Shown one piece after another: positions 38,335 to 46,570 of a stretch of DNA of 64,000 nucleotides (position 1 is the stretch's first letter; every line of letters begins with the position of its first letter). The DNA comes from Nocardia stercoris (GTDB lineage: Bacteria > Actinomycetota > Actinomycetes > Mycobacteriales > Mycobacteriaceae), in contig NZ_RFFH01000001.1 of assembly GCF_003696265.1 (NCBI RefSeq), positions 62,001 to 126,000 of the forward strand, written 5' to 3'. Below the pieces are notes generated by a model. It was not told the origin of the DNA and searched no databases. It saw only the letters and a program-made list of their open reading frames with translations. Both the position numbers and the translations under genes were made by a program.

Positions 38335-39344
38335 TGTGCCGTCACCTGGCGTACGTGGGGCTCCCGGAACCGGTGGGGGAGTTGCTCACTCGCGGTGACC
38401 ACTCGCTGTTCAACCAGTCCTGGGAGCCGCGCGACATGCGGCGCGGCGGAACGGTGAACGCCGACGGTTTCGGTGTCGCGTGGTGGATCCGCGGCCAGGT
38501 CGCCGCGGACGTCGATGCGGTGGAGTCCCGCACCCTCGGGGCCCAGCACCACGCGCCCGCGGAAGACGGCCACGGATCGGTGCCGCTGGTCGCGAGCCGG
38601 TATCGCAATGTGTCGCCGATCTGGTCCGATCCCGCTGTCACGGAGGTACTTCCGCAGCTGTGGTCGACCGCGGTACTGGCGGCGGTGCGGTCCGCCACGG
38701 CCGGGATGCCGGTGGAGCGTTCGGCGTGTGCCCCATTCACGCACGGCCGCTGGGCCTTCAGCCACAACGGCACGGTTCCGGGCTGGACCACGGTGCTCCC
38801 GGCGGTCGCCGCCGAATTCGGTTCCCCGCCACTGGTCGAGGCCGAGTCGCATACGGATTCGGCCGCCCTGTGGGTGATCGTTCGCGGGTTGTTGGACAGC
38901 CTACCGCCGCCGGCGGATACCGATCTGTCCGGTGCGGTGGTGAGCCCGTCCCCGACGGGAGTCGCTACGCCTACGCCGTCGTGGGCGGCGCCGGACGGTG
39001 TCGAGCAGCGGCAGGAGGCGCCCGCGTCGGCCGCGCCGCAGTCCGGCGAAACCGCCACGCCCGCAACGGTGCTGCGGGATGTGGTGCGCGCGGTGCTCGC
39101 GCACGCCCCGGACGCGCGGCTGAATTTCCTCCTGTCCGACGGCAACACGATCTGGGCGACCGCCTGGTACCACTCGCTGTCCGTGCTCGTCGACGAGGAG
39201 TTCGTGGTCGTATCCTCCGAGCCCTACGACGACGACCCCCGCTGGCAGCCGATCCGGGACCGGTGCCTGGTCACCGCCTCGCTCACCGACCTGTCCGTTT
39301 CCGACCTCGACGTATCCGCAGACCGCGAAAGGCCGCGCCCATGA
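38334..39344 (+). CDS. egtC: Gamma-glutamyl-hercynylcysteine sulfoxide hydrolase EgtC, enlarged
   Basis: 336 residues, about 100 longer than the M. tuberculosis enzyme (about 230). It is an Ntn-type class II glutamine amidotransferase that removes glutamate from the EgtB product. Cys2 is the nucleophile (MCRHL), with NADGFGVAWW, AAVRSATAGMP, SHNGTV, ARLNFLLSDG and SEPYDDD conserved. Two inserts explain the size: about residues 53-92 after GVAWW, and a Pro/Ala/Ser/Thr-rich segment at about 191-244. The core is intact, so the enzyme should be active. The stop overlaps the egtD start by 4 bases. Confidence 0.92.
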   Translation: MCRHLAYVGLPEPVGELLTRGDHSLFNQSWEPRDMRRGGTVNADGFGVAWWIRGQVAADVDAVESRTLGAQHHAPAEDGHGSVPLVASRYRNVSPIWSDPAVTEVLPQLWSTAVLAAVRSATAGMPVERSACAPFTHGRWAFSHNGTVPGWTTVLPAVAAEFGSPPLVEAESHTDSAALWVIVRGLLDSLPPPADTDLSGAVVSPSPTGVATPTPSWAAPDGVEQRQEAPASAAPQSGETATPATVLRDVVRAVLAHAPDARLNFLLSDGNTIWATAWYHSLSVLVDEEFVVVSSEPYDDDPRWQPIRDRCLVTASLTDLSVSDLDVSADRERPRP

Positions 39345-40312
39345 CCGCAGCGACACTGGACATCCACCTCACCGAGGCCGATCTGACCGCGGCGCTGCGC
39401 GGGGACGCCCGCCGGGGCCTGACCGCGGACCCGAAGTGCTTGCCGCCCAAGTGGTTCTACGATGCCCGCGGCAGCGAGCTGTTCGAGGCGATCACCGAAC
39501 TCCCCGAGTACTACCCGACCCGCACCGAGCGGGCGTTGCTGCAGCGGGTGGTCGGCGAGATCGCCCGGATCGCGCAGGCCGAGGTGCTGATCGAGCTCGG
39601 CGCCGGTTCGGCCACCAAGACCCGGCTGCTACTGGACGCGCTCACCGCCGAGGGCCCGTTGAAAACCTATGTCCCGCAGGATGTCTCCGACTCGTTCCTG
39701 CGCGAGACCGCCGACCGCGTGGCCGCCGAATATCCCGCGCTGGCCGTGCACGGCGTGGTCAGCGACTTCACCGACACCCTGCACACGCTGCCCCGGGGTG
39801 GCCGTCGGCTGGTCGCCTTCCTGGGCGGCACCATCGGCAACCTGGTCCCCGCCGAGCGCGCCGAATTCCTGGCCGACCTGCACTCGGTCCTGGATCCGGG
39901 CGAGCAGCTGCTGCTGGGTGCCGGTCTGGTGATCGATCCCGCGATCCTGGTCCCCGCCTACGACGACGCGGCCGGCGTCACCGCCGAATTCAACCGCAAC
40001 GTGCTGCACGTGCTGAACTCGCGCCTGGGCGCCGACTTCGACCCGGCCGCGTTCGACCATGTGGCCGTGTGGGATTCGGCCGACGAGTGGATCGAGATGC
40101 GCCTGCGCGCCACCCGGGCCATGACGGTGCGGGTCGCCGACCTGGATCTGACCGTCGACTTCGCGGCCGGCGAGGAGATGCGCACCGAGATCTCGGCCAA
40201 ATTCCGCACCGACGGACTGTCGGCCGAGCTGCAGGCCGCCGGATTCCCGGTCGAACGGGTGTGGACGGACCCGGACAACCGGTTCGCCTTGTTCTTGGCC
40301 GCTCGTCGCTGA
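39341..40312 (+). CDS. egtD: L-histidine N-alpha-methyltransferase EgtD
   Basis: 323 residues. It trimethylates histidine to hercynine with SAM, the first committed ergothioneine step. Family features: CLPPKWFYDARGSELFEAIT, PEYYPTRTE, the SAM loop IELGAGSATKTR, FLGGTIGN, and the C-terminal TEISAKFR. ATG 39341 overlaps the egtC stop. It is the last gene of the operon: a DUF2461 gene lies convergent right after it, and the PLP lyase gene egtE found here in mycobacteria is absent. Confidence 0.96.
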   Translation: MTAATLDIHLTEADLTAALRGDARRGLTADPKCLPPKWFYDARGSELFEAITELPEYYPTRTERALLQRVVGEIARIAQAEVLIELGAGSATKTRLLLDALTAEGPLKTYVPQDVSDSFLRETADRVAAEYPALAVHGVVSDFTDTLHTLPRGGRRLVAFLGGTIGNLVPAERAEFLADLHSVLDPGEQLLLGAGLVIDPAILVPAYDDAAGVTAEFNRNVLHVLNSRLGADFDPAAFDHVAVWDSADEWIEMRLRATRAMTVRVADLDLTVDFAAGEEMRTEISAKFRTDGLSAELQAAGFPVERVWTDPDNRFALFLAARR

Positions 40313-40345
40313 GTCCGGGTTTCCTTCCGGCGCAGCGTGTTCCGT

Positions 40346-40376
40346 TGACCGGTGGCCGGGAAACCGCCGCCGGTCA
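40346..40376. terminator. Bidirectional hairpin terminator, egtD/DUF2461
   Basis: An 11-bp stem (40346-40356 with 40366-40376; TGACCGGTGGC and GCCGCCGGTCA, one G-T wobble) closes a 9-base loop. It lies between convergent genes and includes the DUF2461 stop codon. Confidence 0.65.
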
Positions 40377-41009
40377 GGCGCCGGCGACGGCCGACAGCCA
40401 GTCCACGGCCGGCCGCAGCTGCTCCCAGGCGGCCCGAATCTCCTTGGCCGCCTTGGGAGTCGGCAGCCAGGCCGGGGTGCCGAATTCCTTGCTCAGCACG
40501 ATCGCCTTGTGCCGGAGCAGCTCGATCCGTGGGTGGTCGGCGTCGTAGCCCTTGGGCCTGGTCTTGAGCTGCTCGCCACCCAGGGTGAATCCGGCCTTGG
40601 TGGCCGCGGCCAGGATGTTCTCCAGCTCCGGCCCACGGACGTCGTCGGCGATGGTGTCGCGTAGCCGCGCCAGCTGGGCCGGTCCCGGCGCGTACAGCCC
40701 GCCCGCCACGAACAGGCCGGGCGCGCCGATCTGCACGTACCATCCGGCGCCGGCACCGGTGGCGACCACCGCGCCCTGATGGTTCTTGTACGGCGACTTG
40801 TCCGCCGAGAAGCGCACATCACGATAGGGCCGGAACAGTTTGGCCGGCCCGAAATCGGCTTCCAGTTCCGCGCACAGGGCCAGCATCGGCGCCTTCACCG
40901 CCTCGTCGTACACCGACTTGTGCGCAGTCCAGAACGATTTCGAATTGTCGGCCTCGAGGTCCTCGTAGAAATCCGGACCGGCCAGCGGGAAACCGGTGAA
41001 TCCAGTCAT
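40374..41009 (-). CDS. DUF2461 family protein
   Basis: 211 residues, full length for the family. Conserved blocks are DFYEDLEADNSKSFWTAHK, FRPYRDVRFSADKSPYKNHQGA, GWYVQI, GLFVAGGLYAPGPAQLARLR and KGYDADHPRIELLRHK. The family is widespread and its function is not known. It starts at ATG 41009. A short membrane-protein gene lies 19 bases upstream on the same strand, so they may share a transcript. Confidence 0.88.
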   Translation of the reverse strand: MTGFTGFPLAGPDFYEDLEADNSKSFWTAHKSVYDEAVKAPMLALCAELEADFGPAKLFRPYRDVRFSADKSPYKNHQGAVVATGAGAGWYVQIGAPGLFVAGGLYAPGPAQLARLRDTIADDVRGPELENILAAATKAGFTLGGEQLKTRPKGYDADHPRIELLRHKAIVLSKEFGTPAWLPTPKAAKEIRAAWEQLRPAVDWLSAVAGA

Positions 41010-41028
41010 GGCGTGTCCTTCGGACAGG

Positions 41029-41442
41029 TCAGCTCAGCGCTACCGAATGGCCGCGCCGATCCGGCACGACGAAATACAGGACGGCACCGGCGATCACGGT
41101 GGCGGCGGTCGCCGCGAAGGCCGACCATTTCCCCAGTCGCTCACCGCGGACGTGCCCGACGATGCCCAGAACGATGCCGACCGGGCCGATCAGCACGATG
41201 CAGGAGATCGCGGTGACCGCGGCGCATACGAACGCGAGCACGGAGAACACGCCCGAGCCGACGGCGGCGGCCACGGCGGGGGTGGGATGGGCGACAGGCT
41301 GGGGTTCGCTGGGCAGCGGGTCCGGGCCCGGATGCCGCCAGCAGACCTCGTCGCGGCGGTCGGCCACGGCGGTACCGGCCGGAGCGGCCGGGCCGGGATA
41401 TTTCCAACTCGCGCCGGGGTCATCGGCGGCGTGTGGAACCAC
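41029..41442 (-). CDS. DUF4190-like small membrane protein
   Basis: 137 residues. A Pro-rich cytosolic N-terminus (1-50) precedes two hydrophobic helices (about 55-77 and 78-98, VFSVLAFVCAAVTAISCIVL and IGPVGIVLGIVGHVRGERLG) and a third (about 105-125). The pattern of a proline-rich start plus GIVLGIVGHVR is typical of DUF4190 proteins. Function unknown. The start is GTG 41442 with AAAGGA upstream. It overlaps no other gene and lies upstream of the DUF2461 gene on the same strand. Confidence 0.65.
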   Translation of the reverse strand: MVPHAADDPGASWKYPGPAAPAGTAVADRRDEVCWRHPGPDPLPSEPQPVAHPTPAVAAAVGSGVFSVLAFVCAAVTAISCIVLIGPVGIVLGIVGHVRGERLGKWSAFAATAATVIAGAVLYFVVPDRRGHSVALS

Positions 41443-41561
41443 GGCACATCCTTTCCGATCGGTATCGGTCTGCGGGCTTCCGAAGGCCCCTAATGGTTAG
41501 CACGACCGGGCGATCGTCGCCAGATAACCGGCGAAACCGCACATCTCGAATCGTCGGGATC

Positions 41562-41915
41562 TCAATCGCCGGGTCCCTCGGTGATCTCCATGGCGGCCAC
41601 CTCGGCCGGGCGGTCGTCCTCGTGCGCGAGTTCGGTCCGGCCGCGCCGCCGCGTCCACTCCTGATCGAGTTCGCGGTCGATCATGAGCGGGCCGTTGTCC
41701 TCGCTCTCGTAGTCGCGGATCACCAGGTCGGCGGGCGGGTCCAGGATGTAGCGCTCGTACGCGCGGACCTCGTCGGCCTGTTCGTCGTCGCCGAGGTCCA
41801 GGTCGAGGTCGGCATCGACGTCATCGAGGTCGAAGACCTCATCGATCAGCTGTTCCTGCCCGTCCGGCAAGATCCCGCCGGGTGCAGGATCAGCTTCGTC
41901 ATAGCGCTCGGCCAT
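41562..41915 (-). CDS. Small, very acidic protein of unknown function
   Basis: 117 residues, strongly acidic, with an Asp/Leu-rich stretch (DEVFDLDDVDADLDLDLGDD) at about 24-43. No signal peptide, membrane segment or recognisable domain. It begins MAERYDEADPAPGG and ends with an Ala/Glu-rich tail. ATG 41915 is preceded by GAGAGGTGG, which supports translation. A disordered regulatory or nucleic-acid-mimicking protein is possible, but nothing in the sequence proves it. About 190 bases downstream of prs on the same strand. Confidence 0.6.
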   Translation of the reverse strand: MAERYDEADPAPGGILPDGQEQLIDEVFDLDDVDADLDLDLGDDEQADEVRAYERYILDPPADLVIRDYESEDNGPLMIDRELDQEWTRRRGRTELAHEDDRPAEVAAMEITEGPGD

Positions 41916-42108
41916 GGCAGTCCACCTCTCTGCGCGTGCCGGTTGGCAAACAGTCGAGAACCACTTCTCACGCTACCGCCCTGACCTGCCCTACGTAAGG
42001 AGGGGAAACCGGGCCCGGGTCACAGCCGCAAACCACAGTGGCCGCCCGCGCCACCCGAGCTGGTCGGGCGAGCGCGCGGACGGCCACGCGAGTAGGGGCG
42101 ACGGTCGG

Positions 42109-43089
42109 CTAGGCGGAACCGTTGAACAGGCCGGTCACCGAGCCGTTCTCGAAGACCTCGCGGATGGTGCGGGCCAGCAGCGGGGCGATCGACAGCACGG
42201 TCAGCGTCGGGAACTTCTTGTCCTCGGTGATCGGCAGCGTATTGGTGACGATGACCTCCTTGGCGCCGCAGGCGGCCAGCCGCTCGGCCGCGGGGGCCGA
42301 GAGCACGCCGTGGGTGGCGGCGATCAGGACGTCACCGGCGCCGGCTTCGCGCAGCACGCGCACGGCCTCGGCGATGGTGCCACCGGTGTCGATCATGTCG
42401 TCGATCAGGATGCAGGTGCGGCCCTCGACCTCACCGACCGGGCGGTGCGACTTGACCTGGTTGGGGACCAGCGGGTCACGGGTCTTGTGGATGAACGCGA
42501 CCGGCGCGCCACCCAGCGAGTCCGCCCACTTCTCCGCCACCTTCACGCGGCCGGCGTCGGGGGAGACGACGGTGACGTTCTCGGTCGAGTAGTGGTTGCG
42601 CACGTACTCCGACAGCTGGACCAGCGCGTGCATGTGGTCCACCGGGCCGTCGAAGAAGCCCTGGATCTGGTCGGTGTGCAGGTCGACGGTGATGATCCGG
42701 TCGGCGCCGGCCGTCTTGAGCATGTCGGCGACCAGGCGGGCCGAGATCGGCTCGCGGCCACGGTGCTTCTTGTCCTGGCGGGCGTAGGGGTAGAACGGCA
42801 GGACGGCGGTGATGCGCTTGGCCGATCCGCGCTTGAGCGCGTCGATCATGATCAGCTGTTCCATCAGCCACTGGTTCAGCGGCGCCGGAAAGCTTTGCAG
42901 CACAAAGGCATCCGAGCCACGGACCGATTCCTCGAACCGCACGAAGATCTCGCCGTTGGCGAAGTCGCGCGCCGTCTGGGGTGTGATCTTCACATCCAGC
43001 TCTTTGGCGACCTGCTCGGCCAGCTCGGGGTGAGCGCGCCCCGAGAACAGCATCAGGTTCTTCTGGTTATCGGTGGAGAACGCGGTCAC
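42109..43089 (-). CDS. prs: Ribose-phosphate pyrophosphokinase
   Basis: 326 residues. It makes PRPP from ribose 5-phosphate and ATP for nucleotide, histidine and arabinan synthesis. Motifs: [30 protein letters not shown] (ATP), [20 protein letters not shown], and the PRPP-binding loop [14 protein letters not shown] 43089 overlaps the glmU stop by 4 bases, the same glmU-prs coupling seen in mycobacteria and many other bacteria. Confidence 0.97.
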   Translation of the reverse strand: MTAFSTDNQKNLMLFSGRAHPELAEQVAKELDVKITPQTARDFANGEIFVRFEESVRGSDAFVLQSFPAPLNQWLMEQLIMIDALKRGSAKRITAVLPFYPYARQDKKHRGREPISARLVADMLKTAGADRIITVDLHTDQIQGFFDGPVDHMHALVQLSEYVRNHYSTENVTVVSPDAGRVKVAEKWADSLGGAPVAFIHKTRDPLVPNQVKSHRPVGEVEGRTCILIDDMIDTGGTIAEAVRVLREAGAGDVLIAATHGVLSAPAAERLAACGAKEVIVTNTLPITEDKKFPTLTVLSIAPLLARTIREVFENGSVTGLFNGSA

Positions 43090-44567
43090 TCTTGGTCGCC
43101 ATCCTTTTGCTCTGTTGCCTGACTCGCCCGTTCACCGGCTGCGATCGCCGCCGCTGCCGCCGCGGATCCGGGCCGCTTCGCGACGACCCAGTCCTCGATG
43201 ATTCGCTGCGCCCCGGCGGTGTAGGCCAGTGCCCCGGCCGGAACGCTTCTTCGCAGCACAGTACCCGCACCGGTATAGGCGCCGTCACCCACGGTCACCG
43301 GTGCGATGAACATGGTGTCACTGCCGGTCCGCACGTGTGAACCCACCGTCGTGTGGTGCTTGGTCACGCCGTCGTAGTTCACGAACACGCTGGAAGCGCC
43401 GATGTTGCTGTGTTCGCCGATGGTGGCGTCACCCACATAGGTGAGGTGCGGCACTTTGGAGTGGGCGCCGATCGTGGCGTTCTTGGTTTCGACGAAGGTG
43501 CCGACCTTGCCCGACTCGCCGACGACGCTCCCGGGGCGCAGATACGCGAACGGCCCGATCGAGGCACGCGCCCCGATGGTGGCGCGGTCGGCGTGCGTGC
43601 GTACCACTTTCGCGCCGTCGCCGACGGTGACGTCGGTCAGGGTGCTGTCCGGGCCGACCTCGGCGTCCTCGCCGATCACGGTCTGCCCGAGCAGCTGTAC
43701 GCCCGGCCGCAGTACCGCGTCGCGCCCGATCTGCACACCGGCGTCGATCCAGGTGCTGGCCGGGTCGACGACCGTCACGCCCGCGCGCATATGGCGTTCC
43801 AGGATGTAGCGGTTGAGGGTGTGCGCGGCCTGCGCCATCTGCACCCGGTCGTTGACGCCGGTCACCTTGTTGGCGTCGATCAGGCGGGCGCCGTGCACCG
43901 GATGGCCGGCCTCGCGGGCCAGCTTGAGCACGTCGGTCAGGTATAGCTCGTGCTGGGCGTTGGCGGTGGTCAGGCGGCCGATCATGGTCCGCAGCACGGC
44001 GGCGTCGAAGACGTACACACCGGAGTTGACCTCGGTGATCGCCGCCTGCTCGGGTGTGGCGTCGGCGTGCTCGACGATCTCGAGGACGTTGCCCTCCGCG
44101 TCGCGCACGATGCGGCCGTAGCCGTTGGCGTCGGCGGGCACGAAGGTCAGCACGGTGACGGCGGACCGTTCCAGGTAGCTGCGGTGCTCGTCCAGCAGGG
44201 CCGAGAGGGTGTGGCCGTCGAGCAGCGGCACGTCGGCGGAGGTGACCAGCAGGTCTCCGGTGAAGTCCGCGGGCAGGGCGGTGAGCGCGCACTGGACGGC
44301 GTGGCCGGTGCCGAGCTGCTGGTCCTGGACCGCGAGGGTGACCGTCCGGCCCAGTTCCGCCGCAACGGCTTCCGCCGCGGAACCGACTGCGGCGCGGTCG
44401 TGGCCGACCACGGTGATCAGGTGGGTCGGGTCGATCTCGTTGGCCGCGTGCAGTGCGTGCTCGAGCATCGTGCGACCCGCCAGCGCGTGCAGCACCTTCG
44501 GGGTCTTCGACCGCATCCTGGTTCCGGCTCCTGCGGCGAGAACGACGACGGCGGTCTGCTGCGGCAT
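43086..44567 (-). CDS. glmU: Bifunctional UDP-GlcNAc pyrophosphorylase GlmU
   Basis: 493 residues. It acetylates glucosamine-1-phosphate and then uridylates it to UDP-GlcNAc for peptidoglycan and arabinogalactan. The N-terminal uridyltransferase has [18 protein letters not shown] and QLGTGHAV. The C-terminal left-handed beta-helix acetyltransferase carries hexapeptide repeats from about 255 ([19 protein letters not shown]) to 440. The Ala-rich tail ([15 protein letters not shown]) is like the mycobacterial one. ATG 44567 is preceded by GAGGAG. Confidence 0.97.
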   Translation of the reverse strand: MPQQTAVVVLAAGAGTRMRSKTPKVLHALAGRTMLEHALHAANEIDPTHLITVVGHDRAAVGSAAEAVAAELGRTVTLAVQDQQLGTGHAVQCALTALPADFTGDLLVTSADVPLLDGHTLSALLDEHRSYLERSAVTVLTFVPADANGYGRIVRDAEGNVLEIVEHADATPEQAAITEVNSGVYVFDAAVLRTMIGRLTTANAQHELYLTDVLKLAREAGHPVHGARLIDANKVTGVNDRVQMAQAAHTLNRYILERHMRAGVTVVDPASTWIDAGVQIGRDAVLRPGVQLLGQTVIGEDAEVGPDSTLTDVTVGDGAKVVRTHADRATIGARASIGPFAYLRPGSVVGESGKVGTFVETKNATIGAHSKVPHLTYVGDATIGEHSNIGASSVFVNYDGVTKHHTTVGSHVRTGSDTMFIAPVTVGDGAYTGAGTVLRRSVPAGALAYTAGAQRIIEDWVVAKRPGSAAAAAAIAAGERASQATEQKDGDQE

Positions 44568-44648
44568 GGGTCTCCTCGGCTCTGCCTTCACGCGTTCTAC
44601 TCGACGCGGTTGCTTGCGCCGCCTACCTTAAACGCTCCTGCTCCGGAG

Positions 44649-44719
44649 CTCCGCCGCCAGGACTCGAACCTGAACTAACTGAACCAAAATCAGTGGTGCT
44701 GCCATTACACTACGGCGGA
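44649..44719 (-). tRNA. tRNA-Gln(UUG)
   Basis: Seen on the minus strand. The acceptor stem TCCGCCG pairs with CGGCGGA. The anticodon stem ACTGA/TCAGT closes a TTTTGGT loop with anticodon TTG (bases 44687-44685). The T-arm GTTCGAGTC is typical. The 3' CCA is not encoded. It lies upstream of glmU on the same strand, as in mycobacteria. Confidence 0.95.
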
Positions 44720-44939
44720 TCGTGTTACCGGTGGTTCCGTGAATCACCGGCCGGTCTCGGCAATGCCCACCCAGATCCTTGCATGCCGCGGCCCGTACGT
44801 CGAACTGCTTTGCCGATCCGGCCCACGGAGTGTCCCCCACCAGAGGTTGCGTGTGCCTGCCGGTGGCGTGGATGCGCCGGGATCCGGGTTGTCTGCCACA
44901 GTTGTATCCGATCGACGACGATTCCCGGGAGGCACAGCG

Positions 44940-45593
44940 ATGACGGCGGGCGAGACGGGACGACCCCCTCGGCTACGGATGACCGGTACCCAGCGGCGGC
45001 GGCAATTGATCGAGATCGGCCGAACGTTGTTCGCCGAGAAGGGATACGAGGCGACGTCGATCGAGGAGATCGCCGCCCGCGCCCAGGTGTCCAAGCCCGT
45101 GGTGTACGAGCACTTCGGCGGTAAGGAGGGGCTCTACGCGGTGGTCGTCGACCGCGAGATGTCCGCGCTGCTGGACATGATCAACTCCTCGCTCACCACC
45201 AACCGTTCACGGGTCCGGGTGGAGCAGGTGGCGCTCGCGCTGCTCACCTATATGGAGGAGCGCACCGACGGGTTCCGGATCCTGATGCGCGACCAGCCGG
45301 TGGCGGCCGCCGAGGGCACCTACTCGAGTCTGCTCAACGAGGCCGTGAATCAGGTGGCCCATATCCTGGCCGGTGATTTCGATCGGCGCGGCCTCGATAC
45401 CGAGCTCGCGACCCTGTACGCGCAGGCGCTGGTCGGCATGGTGGCGACGGCGGCGGCGTGGTGGCTCGACGTGCGGCAGCCGAGTAAGGAAGTGGTAGCC
45501 GCGCACCTGGTGAACCTGTGCTGGAACGGGCTGCAGAACCTGGAGTCCGATCCGCAACTGGCGTCCGAATGGTCCAGTGCTGCCGACAGTTAG
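44940..45593 (+). CDS. TetR-family regulator, Rv1019-like
   Basis: 217 residues. The TetR_N helix-turn-helix is at about 17-63 (RRRQLIEIGRTLFAEKGYEATSIEEIAARAQVSKPVVYEHFGGKEGL). The long helical ligand domain includes DGFRILMRDQPVAAAEGTYSSLLNEAVNQV. ATG 44940 follows GGGAGG by 7 bases. The position just before mfd matches M. tuberculosis Rv1019, and in mycobacteria the two lie in one unit; here a second TetR gene is inserted between them. Confidence 0.88.
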   Translation: MTAGETGRPPRLRMTGTQRRRQLIEIGRTLFAEKGYEATSIEEIAARAQVSKPVVYEHFGGKEGLYAVVVDREMSALLDMINSSLTTNRSRVRVEQVALALLTYMEERTDGFRILMRDQPVAAAEGTYSSLLNEAVNQVAHILAGDFDRRGLDTELATLYAQALVGMVATAAAWWLDVRQPSKEVVAAHLVNLCWNGLQNLESDPQLASEWSSAADS

Positions 45594-45812
45594 GCGTTCT
45601 CGCCCTGCTCTCCGGTGGGCGATAGGGGATGGAAGCGAACAGTTAACCGACTAATTGCGAGGGAGGCCGGTCGGAATGCTCGAATTCGCGGGCGGCGCCC
45701 TGTCGGATGGTACGGTTCTCCCAACCTTCGAGTGCTGTTCGAGCCGCGATATCGGTCTGGTTCGGAATGTCGGTCTACTTCAGGATGGCTGGTTTGATGA
45801 CAGGCGGAACTG

Positions 45813-46460
45813 ATGGCTAGGCAAGCGCGTGCGGAGATCACCCGCGATTCCGTTCTCGCGGGCGCGGCTGACGTGTTTCTGCGTCTCGGCTACGCAAATG
45901 CGAGCCTGAGCGAGATCATCGCGCAGTCCAATGTGACCAAGGGGGCCTTGTACTTTCACTTCGGCTCCAAGGAGGAGCTGGCCCGGGCGGTGGTCGACCA
46001 GGGACAGGAGCGACTGGTCAGCGCGTGCCAGGGTTTCTTCGACCCCCGCGTGCCCGCGCTCGAGGCGTGTATCGGCATCACCTACGTGGTCGCCGACCTC
46101 ACCATGAACGACCCGATGGTCGGCGCCATGCTCAAGCTGACCCACCAGATCGGCGACTACAAGGGCGCGGGCGGCGACAATATCGCCAAGACCTGGGGTG
46201 AGACCTACCATCTGCTCTCCGAGCGGGCCATCGCCCAGGGCGACCTGAATCCCGACCTCGACTCCGACGTCATCGGCATGCTGCTGCAGGAGATCGTGGC
46301 CGGTGTGCACATCACCGCGGTCGGCACCGACAGCATCGATCAGATGGCGGTCCGCATGGAACGCATGTGGTACTTCCTGCTGCCCTCGATCGTGCCCCCG
46401 GAGAAGGTCGGGTATTTCCGCGAGTTCGCTGCCCGGCGGCTGCGCCGCTACGTGCCCTGA
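45813..46460 (+). CDS. Gamma-butyrolactone-receptor-like TetR regulator (ScbR/ArpA type)
   Basis: 215 residues. The N-terminus MARQARAEITRDSVLAGAADVF, with ASLSEIIAQSNVTKGALYFHFGSKEELARAVV, is the characteristic start of ScbR/ArpA autoregulator receptors. Those release DNA on binding a gamma-butyrolactone signal. The ligand half keeps Trp residues (KTWGETYHLLSE; ERMWYF) that are often in the binding pocket. No afsA/scbA synthase gene is in the window. Upstream there is a weak GGTT-CTCCC-AACC dyad (about 45714-45726), not a convincing autoregulatory element. It may be an orphan receptor controlling distant genes. Confidence 0.8.
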   Translation: MARQARAEITRDSVLAGAADVFLRLGYANASLSEIIAQSNVTKGALYFHFGSKEELARAVVDQGQERLVSACQGFFDPRVPALEACIGITYVVADLTMNDPMVGAMLKLTHQIGDYKGAGGDNIAKTWGETYHLLSERAIAQGDLNPDLDSDVIGMLLQEIVAGVHITAVGTDSIDQMAVRMERMWYFLLPSIVPPEKVGYFREFAARRLRRYVP

Positions 46461-46570
46461 TCGACCCCGGGTCCGGTAGCGGGCGGTTTCGGCCGGTCGC
46501 GGGGCTTGTCGGTACCCGCGTCTAGACTCGACTGGCCCTGTTGTCGCCGATCCGGACCGGGAGTCTGCTG

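Noticed and set aside
45594..45812. Butyrolactone autoregulatory element upstream of the ScbR-like gene
   Set aside because: Only weak partial matches (a GGTT-N5-AACC dyad and TACGGTT) are seen, fewer than expected for a real element.
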